Assembly: GCF_008275125.1 (NCBI RefSeq)
Contig: NZ_CP043473.1
Span: forward strand, 2,604,001-2,668,000
Length of the DNA: 64,000 bases
Reading direction: 5' to 3'
Source of the DNA: Chromobacterium paludis
GTDB lineage: Bacteria; Pseudomonadota; Gammaproteobacteria; Burkholderiales; Chromobacteriaceae
Below, one piece after another: positions 26,463 through 35,520 of this stretch. The notes under the pieces are model-generated. The model was not told the DNA's origin. It did not search any database and saw only the letters and a program-made list of their open reading frames with translations. A program made the position numbers and the translations under genes. Numbering within the stretch: the first letter of the stretch is position 1; each line of letters opens with the position of its first letter.

Positions 26463-26878
26463 GCCGGCCTCCTTTCGTTTCGGGTGCAATGCGAACCGAT
26501 CAAGCGGCTCGCTGTTGTATCATATTGCCTGGCGGATGGCTCCGGCGCAGCCGCGCGCGCAACCGCTTGATCGGCAAGCAAATAGCAAGCGCTTACTCTG
26601 CGGTCAAAATACCAAACAAATAAAATCCATCCCAGCAAGCGCAGTCCCTCGCCGCAAAGCCCGCCGTCAGGCCCTGCCGCCCCCGCTGTGGATAACTTTG
26701 TTGATAAGCCGGTGAACAGGCGGCCAAAAGGCCCGCCCCATAAACGTTCCAGCCCCAAAGCCACGCTGGGATGAATAATTGCAAGCCTATGATTTAATTG
26801 GAAATTCAATTCAATAGCAAACGCTCCTGTGCGCCTCCCGCCAGAGCGGATACCGAATAATTACTCCAGCCTACGATT
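26463..26878. other. 416-bp intergenic region between macro-domain gene and xseA
   Basis: No gene is supported here. The region is more AT-rich than its surroundings toward its xseA end and must hold divergent promoters. TGTGGATAA at 26687-26695 is a perfect match to the 9-bp DnaA box, and TGTTGATAA follows at 26700-26708. Open frames across it lack codon structure and are shadows. Confidence 0.5.
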
Positions 26879-28252
26879 GTGGATCACTTGACAAGACAGA
26901 ATTTTCTTGATCGCAGCCAAGATGTGATCAGCGTCTCCTCTCTCAACCGCATGGCGCGCGACCTGCTGGAAGCCGGCATCCCGCCATTGTGGATAGGCGG
27001 AGAAATTTCCAACCTGACGCTGGCGGCTTCCGGCCACGCTTACTTCTCGCTGAAAGACGGCGGCGCCCAGGTGCGCTGCGTAATGTTCCGCCACAAGCTC
27101 GCCCTGTTGCCGTTCCGACCGCAGGAAGGCATGCAGGTGGAGCTGCGCGGCCAAGTGACCCTGTACGAAGCGCGCGGCGACTTTCAGATCACGGTTGGCG
27201 AAATGCGCGCCGCCGGCCTGGGCCGCCTGTACGAGGCGTTTGAACGGCTGAAGGCCAAGCTGCAGGCCGAGGGATTGTTTGAGGCGTCACGCAAACGCGA
27301 ACTGCCCGCGCACCCCGCCGCCATCGGCATCGTCACCTCGCCCGCCGCCGCCGCATTGCGCGACGTGGTCAGCACGCTGCGACGCCGCATGCCCGGTATT
27401 CCACTGATCCTCTACCCCGCCCAGGTGCAGGGCGAAGGCTCGGCGCAACAGATCGCCAACGCCATCCGCCTGGCCGGCGCGCGCAAGGAGGTGGATGTGC
27501 TGATCGTCTGCCGCGGCGGCGGCAGCATTGAAGACCTGTGGTCGTTCAACGAGGAAATCGTCGCCCGCGCCGTGGCCGCCAGCCCCATTCCCACCGTCAG
27601 CGGCGTCGGCCACGAAACCGACTTCACCATCTGCGACTTCGTCGCCGATCGGCGCGCGCCGACCCCCACCGCCGCCGCGGAACTGGTGTCGCCCAACCGC
27701 GAGCACCTAGCCATCCAGCTGGAGCAAACCCGCCGCGCGCTGGAGCGGGCGCTGAACCGGCTGTTGACCGACAAGGCGCAGCAGCTGGACTTCCTGGGCC
27801 GCCGGCTCACCCATCCCGGGGCCAGGCTGCAGACGCAAAGCGAGCGGCTGGACGCCCTGGCGCGAACGCTGCGCCAACGCGTGCATGCCGTTTTTGAACA
27901 AGGGCGCTGGCGGCTGCAACTGGCCGGCAGCCGCGTCGCGCGCCACCGGCCCGACCTATCCGCGCGCGCCGCGCAGCTGCAACAGCAGCAATCCCGCCTG
28001 CAGCGCGCCCGCGACCGCCTGCTGGAGCGGCGCGCGCAGCAGCTGGCGCAACTGGCCGCCACGCTGACAGCGCTCAATCCGGAGGCGGTGCTGGCGCGCG
28101 GCTACGCCATCGTGCAAAAACAGAACGGCCAGGCAGTGAAAAGCCCGGCCGAACTGTTGAATCACGAGAAAGTCATGCTGCGGCTGGCGGAAGGCAGCAC
28201 CGAGGCGCGCATCGAACACCCCCAGGGCGTGCAGCCGGAACTGCCGTTTTAG
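26879..28252 (+). CDS. xseA: Exodeoxyribonuclease VII large subunit
   Basis: XseA with XseB forms exonuclease VII, which digests single-stranded DNA from both ends. The 457-residue product has an N-terminal OB fold (LWIGGEISNLTLAASGHAYF, VMFRHKL). The catalytic core includes AAALRDVVSTLRRR, CRGGGSIEDLWSFNEE and SGVGHETDFTICDFVADRR. A long coiled-coil and a C-terminal ARGYAIV motif end the protein. It starts at GTG (26879) without a clear ribosome-binding site; GTG at 26924 is an alternative. xseB is not in the window. It is transcribed alone. Confidence 0.94.
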   Translation: MDHLTRQNFLDRSQDVISVSSLNRMARDLLEAGIPPLWIGGEISNLTLAASGHAYFSLKDGGAQVRCVMFRHKLALLPFRPQEGMQVELRGQVTLYEARGDFQITVGEMRAAGLGRLYEAFERLKAKLQAEGLFEASRKRELPAHPAAIGIVTSPAAAALRDVVSTLRRRMPGIPLILYPAQVQGEGSAQQIANAIRLAGARKEVDVLIVCRGGGSIEDLWSFNEEIVARAVAASPIPTVSGVGHETDFTICDFVADRRAPTPTAAAELVSPNREHLAIQLEQTRRALERALNRLLTDKAQQLDFLGRRLTHPGARLQTQSERLDALARTLRQRVHAVFEQGRWRLQLAGSRVARHRPDLSARAAQLQQQQSRLQRARDRLLERRAQQLAQLAATLTALNPEAVLARGYAIVQKQNGQAVKSPAELLNHEKVMLRLAEGSTEARIEHPQGVQPELPF

Positions 28253-28301
28253 CAGTGCCGGCGAGCAGCCTCATCCAGGATGACCGATCATGGCTCTCCA
28301 G

Positions 28302-28544
28302 TTAATTGTGACTAGCGCTACTGGCGCTGCCACGCCGGATCTGATCAAACAACTGTTGCTGGGCAGAGTCGCTTAATGTCTCAGTGTTAACGCTAGTGTG
28401 GCGAGGTATATTGCTTCCGGTAATGTAAGTGGCATCAGAGTACCGTTCCTCAGCCGCAGCACTCTTGTCCGCACCGGCCGGGGAAGCGCACGCGGTCAGC
28501 CAAGCCGTGGCGGCCAATAACATGATAGGTTTGACGAGATTCAT
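28302..28544 (-). CDS. Small hypothetical lipoprotein
   Basis: This 80-residue protein starts MNLVKPIMLLAATAWLTACASP, a lipoprotein signal with lipobox LTAC and Cys19. The mature part is short and polar and contains YITGSNIPRHTS, a TGSxIPR-type motif I recall from small uncharacterised proteobacterial proteins. It ends in a Ser/Ala/His-rich tail. No function is known to me. It converges with xseA, with 49 bp between the stops and no strong hairpin, and it is followed upstream by an ordinary 180-bp intergenic region. Confidence 0.7.
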   Translation of the reverse strand: MNLVKPIMLLAATAWLTACASPAGADKSAAAEERYSDATYITGSNIPRHTSVNTETLSDSAQQQLFDQIRRGSASSASHN

Positions 28545-28670
28545 GGTTTCATCCGCGGAAAACAGGTTGGAAACAAGCGCCGGCGCATTTTATTGTCATA
28601 ATTCGTATTTCATACTAATCAACTGCGGCAAGCATGTAAATCTCAATCTGAAACCACTTCGATGCCAATA

Positions 28671-28701
28671 ACAAAACAGACCTGCCACAGGGCAGGTCTG
28701 T
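28671..28701 (-). terminator. Terminator of the ribF-ileS-lspA-ispH run
   Basis: ACAGACCTGCC/GGCAGGTCTGT (28676-28701) is followed on the minus strand by TTTGTTATTG. It is 22 bp after the ispH stop. Confidence 0.85.
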
Positions 28702-28722
28702 CAGTTGGAAGGCCAAACTCCC

Positions 28723-29655
28723 TTAGGCCTGCCGCAAGGCCGGCGGCAAGGCGAACACCGTGTTTTCCTCGACGCCAGGCAGCTCGCTCACCTGGCTGAC
28801 ATCGAAAGTCTTGATGCGGTCTATCACCGCCTGCACCAGCACTTCCGGCGCGCTGGCGCCGGCCGTCACGCCCACCTTGCTCTTGCCGGCGAACCAGGCA
28901 GGCTCCAGCAGATCGGCGTTGTCCACCATATAGGCATCCACCCCCTTCAGCGCCGCCACTTCGCGCAGGCGATTGGAGTTGGAACTGTTGGGCGAGCCCA
29001 CCACCACCACCATATCGCATTGCTCGGCCAGCAGCTTCACCGCGTCCTGGCGGTTTTGCGTGGCATAACAGATGTCGTCCTTCTTGGGGCTATGGATATT
29101 GGGAAAGCGCGCCTTGAGCGCGGTGATGATGTCGCGTGTCTCGTCCACCGACAGCGTAGTCTGGCTGACGTAGGACAGCTGATCCGGGTTGGCGACCTGC
29201 AGCCTGGCCACGTCGGCTTCGTTTTCCACCAGATACATGCCGCCCTCGGCCTGTCCCATTGTGCCTTCCACCTCCGGGTGGCCGGCATGGCCGATCATGA
29301 TGATCTCCATGCCAGCCTGACGCATGCGCTTGACCTCGACGTGCACCTTGGTCACCAGCGGACAGGTCGCGTCAAACACATTGAGCCCCAGCGCCTCGGC
29401 CTCGGCGCGAACCGACAGCGGCACGCCATGCGCGGAGTAGACCAGCGTGCTGCCGGCCGGCACATCCTTCAACTCCTCGATGAACACCGCGCCCTTGGCG
29501 CGCAAGTTGTCCACCACAAAACGGTTGTGCACCACCTCGTGACGCACGTAGATGGGCGCGCCGTACAGCTCGATGGCGCGCTCGACGATGGCGATGGCTC
29601 GGTCCACCCCGGCGCAGAAGCCGCGCGGGTTGGCGAGCATGATGGTCTTCGTCAT
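28723..29655 (-). CDS. ispH: 4-hydroxy-3-methylbut-2-enyl diphosphate reductase IspH
   Basis: IspH is the last MEP-pathway enzyme, a [4Fe-4S] protein that reduces HMBPP to IPP and DMAPP. The 310-residue product has cluster cysteines in [12 protein letters not shown] and [11 protein letters not shown]. The third expected cysteine region is around [10 protein letters not shown]. Substrate motifs [12 protein letters not shown] and [11 protein letters not shown] are present, as is the catalytic glutamate in [14 protein letters not shown]. It is last in the ribF-ileS-lspA-ispH order, a common arrangement in proteobacteria, and is followed by a terminator. IspG is also in this window. Confidence 0.96.
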   Translation of the reverse strand: MTKTIMLANPRGFCAGVDRAIAIVERAIELYGAPIYVRHEVVHNRFVVDNLRAKGAVFIEELKDVPAGSTLVYSAHGVPLSVRAEAEALGLNVFDATCPLVTKVHVEVKRMRQAGMEIIMIGHAGHPEVEGTMGQAEGGMYLVENEADVARLQVANPDQLSYVSQTTLSVDETRDIITALKARFPNIHSPKKDDICYATQNRQDAVKLLAEQCDMVVVVGSPNSSNSNRLREVAALKGVDAYMVDNADLLEPAWFAGKSKVGVTAGASAPEVLVQAVIDRIKTFDVSQVSELPGVEENTVFALPPALRQA

Positions 29656-29746
29656 CCGTATTTCCTTAATCAGGCCGGGGTTTTGCCCGGAAAATGCGCG
29701 AATGGCCCGCGCCGCGGGCCATCGTTACGATCAAGCGCCGCCTCGC

Positions 29747-30247
29747 TCAACGCGACGGCTTCTTGAAGCCGTCCAGCACCATCAGCGCCGCGCCGACGCA
29801 GATGAAGGAATCCGCCAGGTTGAACGCTGGGTAGTACCACTGGTGGTAGTAGTGCACCAATATGAAGTCGATCACATGGCCATAGGCCAAGCGGTCTATC
29901 ACATTGCCCAGCGCGCCGCCGATGATGAAGGCGGCGGCCAGATTCATCAGCACGGAAAAGCGTCCCTTGACGATGCTCCACCCCAGCCAGCCGGATACGG
30001 CGAAGGCCAGCACGGTGAACAGATACTTCTGCCAGCCGCCCGCGTCATGCAGAAAGCTGAACGCGGCGCCCGGATTGTAAATCAGGGTAAAGCTGAAGAA
30101 ACCGTCTATCACTGGCCGCGCTTCCCCATATTGGTAGCTGCCGTTGAAATACAGCTTGCTGAGCTGATCCAGCACGATGACCAGCGCCGCCAGCACAAAC
30201 CACTTGGACCATCGGCGCTCGCCGGACATAGTCATTGCAGAATCCAT
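29747..30247 (-). CDS. lspA: Lipoprotein signal peptidase (SPase II)
   Basis: LspA cleaves prolipoproteins before the lipidated cysteine in the inner membrane. The 166-residue product has four hydrophobic segments. The catalytic aspartates lie in GNVIDRLAYGHVIDF and NLADSFICVG, and the conserved YNPGAAFSFL loop is present. Many lipoproteins in the window are its expected substrates. The start is given as MDSAMTMSGE (30245-30247), though the ATG five codons later is equally possible. A GC hairpin (about 29704-29721) lies between lspA and ispH and may modulate distal expression. Confidence 0.95.
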   Translation of the reverse strand: MDSAMTMSGERRWSKWFVLAALVIVLDQLSKLYFNGSYQYGEARPVIDGFFSFTLIYNPGAAFSFLHDAGGWQKYLFTVLAFAVSGWLGWSIVKGRFSVLMNLAAAFIIGGALGNVIDRLAYGHVIDFILVHYYHQWYYPAFNLADSFICVGAALMVLDGFKKPSR

Positions 30248-30296
30248 CTATCGGTTTCCAATTGCAGTTGGGGCCGCCGCAGCGGCCCCGAATCGA

Positions 30297-33074
30297 TCAG
30301 GCGTGCAGGCGCTGCTCGCCCTGGCCATCCAGGTTGTCCACGCAGCGGCCGCACACCGCGCCGTGGCCGGCATGGCTGCCCACGTCGGCACGATAATGCC
30401 AGCAGCGGTCGCACTTTTCATGCGTCGACGGCGTCACGTGGATAGCCAGCTCGGCAGCCTCGCGCACCGTCGCCTTGGACACGATCAGCACGAACTTCAG
30501 TTCCTCGCCCAAGCTGCGCAGGACAGGCGCCAGATCGGCCGGGGCGGCGATGTCCACCTCCGCTTGCAGGGACGAGCCCAGCTTATCCGCGCTGCGCAGT
30601 TCCTCGATCTGCTTGTTGACGGCGGCGCGCAGCTCGCGGATGGCCAGCCACTTGGCGGACAACGCGGACTCGCGCTCAAGCGCCTGCGCCGGGAACTCAT
30701 GCCAGATGTGATACAGCGTGGACTCTTCCTCGCTGTCCACCAGCACGTTCCACGCCTCGTCGGCGGTGAAGCACAGGATGGGCGCCACCATCAGCAACAG
30801 GCTGCGCGTGATGTGGTAGAGCGCAGTCTGCGCGCTGCGGCGCGCGTGACTGTCGGCCTGGGTGGTGTACAGGCGGTCCTTGATCACGTCCAGATAGAAG
30901 GCGCCCAGGTCTTCCGAGCAATAGCCGACCACTTCCTGCACCACATGGTGGAAGGCGTAGCGCGAGTACAGCTCGCCCACCACCTTCTCCTGCACCTCGC
31001 GCGCGCGCAGCAGCGCGTACTGGTCCAGCTCCACCATGTCGGCCAGCGGCACGGTGTTTTCCAGCGGATCGAAATCCGACAGGTTGGCCAGCAGGAAGCG
31101 GATGGTGTTGCGCAGGCGGCGGTAGCTTTCGGTGGTGCGCTTCAGGATTTCCTGCGACAGCGACATGTCGCCGGAGTAGTCCGCGCTGGCCACCCACAGC
31201 CGCAGGATGTCCGCGCCCAGCGTGCCGCAGATCTCTTCCGGCGCGATGCCGTTGCCCTTGGACTTGGACATCTTGTAGCCCTTGTCGTCCACGGTGAAGC
31301 CGTGGGTCAGGAGCTGCTTGTACGGCGCGCGGCCGATGGTGGCGCAGCCGGTCTTCAGCGACGACTGGAACCAGCCGCGGTGCTGGTCGGAGCCTTCCAG
31401 GTACAGGTCGGCCGGCCAGGCCAGCTCCGGGCGCTGCTTCAGCACCGCGAAGTGAGTGGCACCGGAGTCGAACCACACGTCCAGCGTGTCGGTCAGCTTG
31501 CGGTATTGCTCGGCCTCGTCGCCCAGCAATTCCTTGGCGTCCAGACTGAACCAGGCTTCGATGCCCTGCTGCTCGATGCGCAGCGCCACTTCCTCCAGCA
31601 GCTGGGCGGAACGCGGATGCAGCTCGCCCGACTCCTTGTGAATGAAGAAGGTCATCGGCACGCCCCAGTTACGCTGGCGCGACACGCACCAGTCGGGGCT
31701 GTTCTTGATCATCGCGTCCAGACGCGCGCGGCCCCAGGCCGGGAAGAATTCGGTGGCGTCGACGGCGCGCTGGCTGATCTCGCGCAACGTCTCGCCGCCA
31801 TTGGCCTGACGGTCCATGCTGATGAACCATTGCGGCGTGGCGCGGAAGATGATCGGCGTCTTGTGGCGCCAGCAATGCGGATAGCTATGTTCCAGCTTGG
31901 CCTTGTGCACCAGCGTGCCGCGCGACTCCAGCGTCTCGATCACGCGCGGGTTGGCATCCCATACCAGCATGCCGGCGAACAGCTCGGTGGTGCTCTTGTA
32001 GCGGCCGTCGTCCGCCACCGGATTGGCGATGGGCAGCTTGTACTGCAGGCCGGCCTGGAAGTCTTCCAAACCATGGGCCGGCGCGGTGTGTACCAAGCCG
32101 GTGCCGGCGTCGGTGGTGACGTGGTCGCCCAGAATCACCGGCACCTGGCGGTCATAGAACGGGTGCTGCAGCGCGATCAGCTCCAGCGCCTGGCCCTTGG
32201 CTTCGCCCAACACGCGGTACTCGTCCACGCCATAGCGCTTCATCGCCGACTCGACCAGATCCTTGCCCAGGATCAGCTTGCCCTTGGGGGTGTCCACCAG
32301 CTGGTAATCCAGGCTGGCGCCGGCGGCGACGGCCTGGTTGGCCGGCAGCGTCCACGGTGTGGTGGTCCAGATCACGGCCATCGCGCCGTTGGCATCGGCG
32401 TCGAAGGCGGCGGAAGCCTTGTCGGCATCGACCACCTTGAAGCCGACGTCGATCGCCGGCGACACCTTGTCTTCGTATTCCACTTCGGCTTCCGCCAGCG
32501 AGGAACCGCACTCGATGCACCAGTGCACTGGCTTCTCGCCCTTGCTCAGGTAGCCGTTTTCATGGATCTTGCCGAGGGTGCGCACGATGTCGGCTTCGGT
32601 CTTGAAATCCATGGTCAGGTACGGGTTGTCCCAATCGCCCAGCACGCCCAGGCGGATGAAGCCCTTCTTCTGACGCGCCACCTGCTCCTTGGCGTACTCG
32701 CGGCACAGCTCGCGGAACTTGGCGGCCGGGATGTCCTTGCCGTGCAGCTTTTCCACCATCAGCTCGATAGGCAAGCCGTGGCAGTCCCAGCCCGGAACAT
32801 AGGGCGCGTCGAAGCCGGCCAGGGTCTTGGAACGGACGATGATGTCCTTCAGCACCTTGTTGACCGCGTGGCCCAGGTGGATGTCGTTGTTGGCGTACGG
32901 CGGGCCGTCATGCAGGATGAACTTGGGACGGCCGGCGGACAGCTTGCGCAGCTTTTCATAGCGCTTCTCTTCCTGCCAGCGCTTGACCCAGGCCGGTTCG
33001 CGTTTGGCCAGATCCCCGCGCATGGCGAAGGGTGTATCCAGCAGGTTTACGGTTTTACGATAATCGATGCTCAT
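30297..33074 (-). CDS. ileS: Isoleucyl-tRNA synthetase
   Basis: IleS is the class I synthetase that charges tRNA-Ile and edits misactivated valine. The 925-residue product has the HIGH-type motif [11 protein letters not shown] with [11 protein letters not shown]. The editing domain contains [11 protein letters not shown], and the KMSKS loop is [11 protein letters not shown]. The C-terminus carries a zinc-binding pattern [10 protein letters not shown] and CGRCVDNL. The length is typical of bacterial eubacterial-type IleRS (mupirocin-sensitive class by architecture). Its ATG overlaps the ribF stop by 4 bp, and lspA begins 50 bp downstream. Confidence 0.97.
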   Translation of the reverse strand: MSIDYRKTVNLLDTPFAMRGDLAKREPAWVKRWQEEKRYEKLRKLSAGRPKFILHDGPPYANNDIHLGHAVNKVLKDIIVRSKTLAGFDAPYVPGWDCHGLPIELMVEKLHGKDIPAAKFRELCREYAKEQVARQKKGFIRLGVLGDWDNPYLTMDFKTEADIVRTLGKIHENGYLSKGEKPVHWCIECGSSLAEAEVEYEDKVSPAIDVGFKVVDADKASAAFDADANGAMAVIWTTTPWTLPANQAVAAGASLDYQLVDTPKGKLILGKDLVESAMKRYGVDEYRVLGEAKGQALELIALQHPFYDRQVPVILGDHVTTDAGTGLVHTAPAHGLEDFQAGLQYKLPIANPVADDGRYKSTTELFAGMLVWDANPRVIETLESRGTLVHKAKLEHSYPHCWRHKTPIIFRATPQWFISMDRQANGGETLREISQRAVDATEFFPAWGRARLDAMIKNSPDWCVSRQRNWGVPMTFFIHKESGELHPRSAQLLEEVALRIEQQGIEAWFSLDAKELLGDEAEQYRKLTDTLDVWFDSGATHFAVLKQRPELAWPADLYLEGSDQHRGWFQSSLKTGCATIGRAPYKQLLTHGFTVDDKGYKMSKSKGNGIAPEEICGTLGADILRLWVASADYSGDMSLSQEILKRTTESYRRLRNTIRFLLANLSDFDPLENTVPLADMVELDQYALLRAREVQEKVVGELYSRYAFHHVVQEVVGYCSEDLGAFYLDVIKDRLYTTQADSHARRSAQTALYHITRSLLLMVAPILCFTADEAWNVLVDSEEESTLYHIWHEFPAQALERESALSAKWLAIRELRAAVNKQIEELRSADKLGSSLQAEVDIAAPADLAPVLRSLGEELKFVLIVSKATVREAAELAIHVTPSTHEKCDRCWHYRADVGSHAGHGAVCGRCVDNLDGQGEQRLHA

Positions 33075-34006
33075 GCCTGCTCTCGCTGCAAACTTGTCAA
33101 ATAGGTCTTGGCACTGGCCGCGTCGCGCTCTATCTGCGCCACCAGTGTCGCCAAATCATCATAGCGCGCTTCATCGCGCAGCTTCTTCAGGAATCGTACG
33201 GTCAGACGCTTGCCGTAGAGGTCGCCGGCAAAATCGAACAGGTGCACTTCCAGCTTGTAGTCAGGCGTGTCGCTGACCGTGGGGTTCAGCCCCAGGCTGG
33301 CCACGCCGCCCAAGCGGCCGAACGGCGTATCCGCCTCCACCACAAACACCCCCTGCAATGCCGGCTTCAGGTGCGGCAGATGGATGTTGGCGGTGGGAAA
33401 GCCTATGGTTCTGCCCAGCTTCTTGCCATGCATCACCTTGCCTGATATCCGGTACGCCTCGCCCAGCAAGCCGTTGGCCGAATCGAGATCGCCAGCGGCC
33501 AGCCGCTCCCGAATCAGCGTGCTGGAGGCACGTTCTCCCTGCACCAGCACGGAAGGCATGGCCTCCGTGGCGAAATGGGGGCAGGAAGCCAGGAGGTCGA
33601 AATCTCCTTTGCGTCCGGCGCCAAACTGAAAATCGTCGCCGATCAGCAAATAACGGGTCTGCAATTCTTGCACCAGCACGCGATCGACAAAATCCGACGC
33701 CGTCATGCTGGCGAAGCTGTGATTGAAACGGTAGACGAAAACATAATCCACCAGTCCCAGCTCTCGCAACAAGCTAAACTTGTCGCGCAGCGTCGACAAC
33801 CGAGCGGGCGGGTTTACCCGGCTGAAGAATTCTCGCGGGTGCGGCTCGAACGTCAGCAGCGCGGTAGGCAGCTCGCGCGCCTGCGCCTCCAGGCGCAGCC
33901 TGTGCAGCATGCGTCTATGCCCTTGGTGCACACCATCGAAATTGCCTATGGTCAGCGCGCAGCCCGGCAGGGCGAAACGACGCGGATCCCCCAGAAATAC
34001 CTGCAT
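33071..34006 (-). CDS. ribF: Bifunctional riboflavin kinase/FMN adenylyltransferase
   Basis: RibF makes FMN from riboflavin and then FAD. The 311-residue product has an N-terminal nucleotidyltransferase domain ([42 protein letters not shown]). The C-terminal flavokinase domain follows ([50 protein letters not shown]). It is first in the ribF-ileS-lspA-ispH run and overlaps ileS by ATGA. FAD and FMN feed flavoproteins such as the class 1 dihydroorotate dehydrogenase here. Its promoter must lie in 34007-34093, just beyond the relocated ompA terminator. Confidence 0.96.
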   Translation of the reverse strand: MQVFLGDPRRFALPGCALTIGNFDGVHQGHRRMLHRLRLEAQARELPTALLTFEPHPREFFSRVNPPARLSTLRDKFSLLRELGLVDYVFVYRFNHSFASMTASDFVDRVLVQELQTRYLLIGDDFQFGAGRKGDFDLLASCPHFATEAMPSVLVQGERASSTLIRERLAAGDLDSANGLLGEAYRISGKVMHGKKLGRTIGFPTANIHLPHLKPALQGVFVVEADTPFGRLGGVASLGLNPTVSDTPDYKLEVHLFDFAGDLYGKRLTVRFLKKLRDEARYDDLATLVAQIERDAASAKTYLTSLQREQA

Positions 34007-34093
34007 TTGCGGTCTTTGTACGCATCCTGAAACCGTCGATTGTAGCCGCCCGCGGTCAATAGCGTCCAGCCATCATCCATATGCGGGACAAAC

Positions 34094-34116
34094 AAAAAGC
34101 CCCGCCGGGGCGGGGC
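34094..34116. terminator. ompA terminator stem, split by IS copy 2
   Basis: AAAAAGCCCCG-CCGGGG-CGGGGC is a GC stem with T5 on the minus side. Its other flank (T6 on plus, A6 on minus) is now at 35499-35504 on the far side of the IS. Before insertion it would have lain directly after ompA, 16 bp past the stop. Confidence 0.85.
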
Positions 34117-34140
34117 TTAATGTGATGGTCAGCCTGACCT

Positions 34141-34180
34141 AAATGCCTCAGCAGGCGTCAAACCTGCTGAGGCATTTTTT
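34141..34180 (+). terminator. Terminator-like hairpin in the IS left end
   Basis: A perfect 15-bp stem AAATGCCTCAGCAGG pairs with 34163-34177, with loop CGTCAAA, followed by T-rich TTTCTTCTT. It lies between the left inverted repeat and the transposase start and looks like a rho-independent terminator that blocks outside transcription. Copy 1 has the same stem with a shorter T-run. Confidence 0.65.
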
Positions 34181-34199
34181 CTTCTTCGGGGAGAGCATC

Positions 34200-35246
34200 A
34201 TGGCAACCGTCACACTCATCGGTCTGGATATCGGCAAGCACAGCTTTCATCTGATTGGGCACGACCCGCGCGGCAACCCGGTCCTCAAGAAGCAGTTCAA
34301 TCGCAACAGTCTCATCGAATTTCTCGCGAAACAGCCTCCCTGCCGCATCGTGATGGAGGCCTGCTGCGGCGCGCACTGGCTGGCACGCAAGCTGACGGGC
34401 TTCGGTCATACCGTACAACTGATCGCACCGCAGTACATCCGCCCGTTTGTCTTCGGCAACAAGAACGATTTCATCGATGCCCAGGCCATCTGCGAGGCGG
34501 CTACGCGCCCGACCATGCGCTACGTTGCCGCCAAGAGTGCCGAACAGCAAGCCTTGTCGGCACTGCATCGCCTGCGGGAATCTCGCATTGCCGAACGAAT
34601 ACAGACCAACAACCAGATCCATGCGCTGCTGCTGGAGTTCGGTATCGCGCTTCCTGTCGGGGTACGGGGGATCACGCAGCTGCCGATGCTGCTGATGGAC
34701 GAGACCAACGGCTTGCCCGTCAAGGCCCGGCAGATCCTGCAACGCCAGCTGGATCACTACCGTCTGCTCAAGACCGAGATCGACGAGCTGGATCACGAGA
34801 TTGCCACAGAAGCCCGACAGGACGATGTCGCCCGGCGGTTGATGACCATTCCCGGCATCGGTGCGATCACCGCCAGCCAGTTGTCGGCGGACGCCGGCAA
34901 TGCCAAGGGCTATGGCAATGCCCGTGACTTTGCGGCATCGCTGGGTCTGGTCCCGCGACAATACTCGACAGGCGGGAAGTCCAAGCTGCTGGGCATCAGC
35001 AAACGCGGTGACAAGAGCCTGCGTCGCCTGCTGGTGCAATGCGCACGGGTGATCATGCAGAACGCGCCGCGCTGGAAGAGTGCGATGGCAGCGTGGACGG
35101 TGGCGCTGATGCAGCGTCGCCACTCGAATATCGTGGCCTGCGCACTGGCCAACAAACTGGCACGGGTCGTGTGGGCGCTACTCGCCAAAGGCGGCGAGTA
35201 CCGTCCCCAGGCCCGCGCACTGACTGAAATGCAAACCGCCGGGTAA
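34200..35246 (+). CDS. IS110-family transposase, copy 2
   Basis: The 348-residue protein has the DEDD domain (GLDIGKHSF, CRIVMEACCG, NKNDFIDAQAI) and the C-terminal Tnp_20 domain (IPGIGAITASQLSADAG, RQYSTGGKSKLLG). The frame is complete, so the element may be active. The start MATVTLIGL at 34200 has GGGGAG 6 bases upstream. The stop codon lies in the loop of a CCGCCGGG/CCCGGCGG hairpin (35236-35255), which may mark the 5' side of the guide RNA region. Cys replaces the Tyr found in copy 1 after MEA, and which residue is ancestral is unknown. Confidence 0.95.
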   Translation: MATVTLIGLDIGKHSFHLIGHDPRGNPVLKKQFNRNSLIEFLAKQPPCRIVMEACCGAHWLARKLTGFGHTVQLIAPQYIRPFVFGNKNDFIDAQAICEAATRPTMRYVAAKSAEQQALSALHRLRESRIAERIQTNNQIHALLLEFGIALPVGVRGITQLPMLLMDETNGLPVKARQILQRQLDHYRLLKTEIDELDHEIATEARQDDVARRLMTIPGIGAITASQLSADAGNAKGYGNARDFAASLGLVPRQYSTGGKSKLLGISKRGDKSLRRLLVQCARVIMQNAPRWKSAMAAWTVALMQRRHSNIVACALANKLARVVWALLAKGGEYRPQARALTEMQTAG

Positions 35247-35479
35247 ACCCGGCGGCGAGTAGAAGCCTGCTTTTGCCAAGACAGATACTGATGACGACAA
35301 CCGGCCCACGGCCTGCAGGATACCCCGATCGTAAAAACAGTCATGACAGACTGAGGGCTTTTTAGGGACTTGCAGGAGCGGCTCACATCATGGATCGGGC
35401 TCTATTGTGCCCATCAAGAATCCGGATAGATTAGAGCAAGCCTACCCCGTCATGATTCATCAGCACGCTGTTCTTGCAA
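35247..35479 (+). ncRNA. Predicted IS guide RNA (seekRNA/bridge RNA) region, copy 2
   Basis: This noncoding tail holds two plausible guide loops. CCTGCA (35312-35317) can pair with TGCAGG (35371-35376), enclosing a loop with GGGCTTTTT (35355-35363), which matches the terminator target GGGGC-TTTTTT. GCTCTA (35399-35404) can pair with TAGAGC (35432-35437), enclosing or abutting ATAGATTA (35426-35433), which matches the predicted circle junction CATAGA-T-TAATG. This is the expected place for an IS1111-group guide RNA. RNA ends and folding are inferred. Confidence 0.6.
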
Positions 35480-35520
35480 AGGTCAGGCTGACCATAGATT
35501 TTTTCATGGTGGCGGCTGGC

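Larger units (their letters stand above)
34118..35498 (+). mobile_element. IS110-family (IS1111-type) insertion sequence, copy 2
   Basis: The 1381-bp element has perfect 16-bp subterminal inverted repeats (34125-34140 and 35480-35495, reading ATGGTCAGCCTGACCT). TAATGTG lies outside the left repeat and AGA outside the right. Flanks are GGGGCT on the left and TTTTTT on the right, which rejoin as the tail of a terminator. It is in inverted orientation to the copy at 22573-23950 and identical except for an extra TTT near 34178 and at least one transposase codon. No target-site duplication is present, as expected for IS110. Confidence 0.93.

Noticed and set aside
30177..33104. 975-residue open frame on the plus strand
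   Set aside because: It lies entirely opposite ileS and lspA, is His/Gln/Ala/Arg-rich as antisense frames of GC-rich genes are, and has no domain. ileS on the minus strand is certain.
34143..34199. Longer transposase start (MPQQASNLLRHF…) inside the left-end hairpin
   Set aside because: The extra residues are encoded by the inverted-repeat hairpin, and copy 1 differs there by a 3-bp deletion. The start with GGGGAG at 34200 matches IS110 N-termini.
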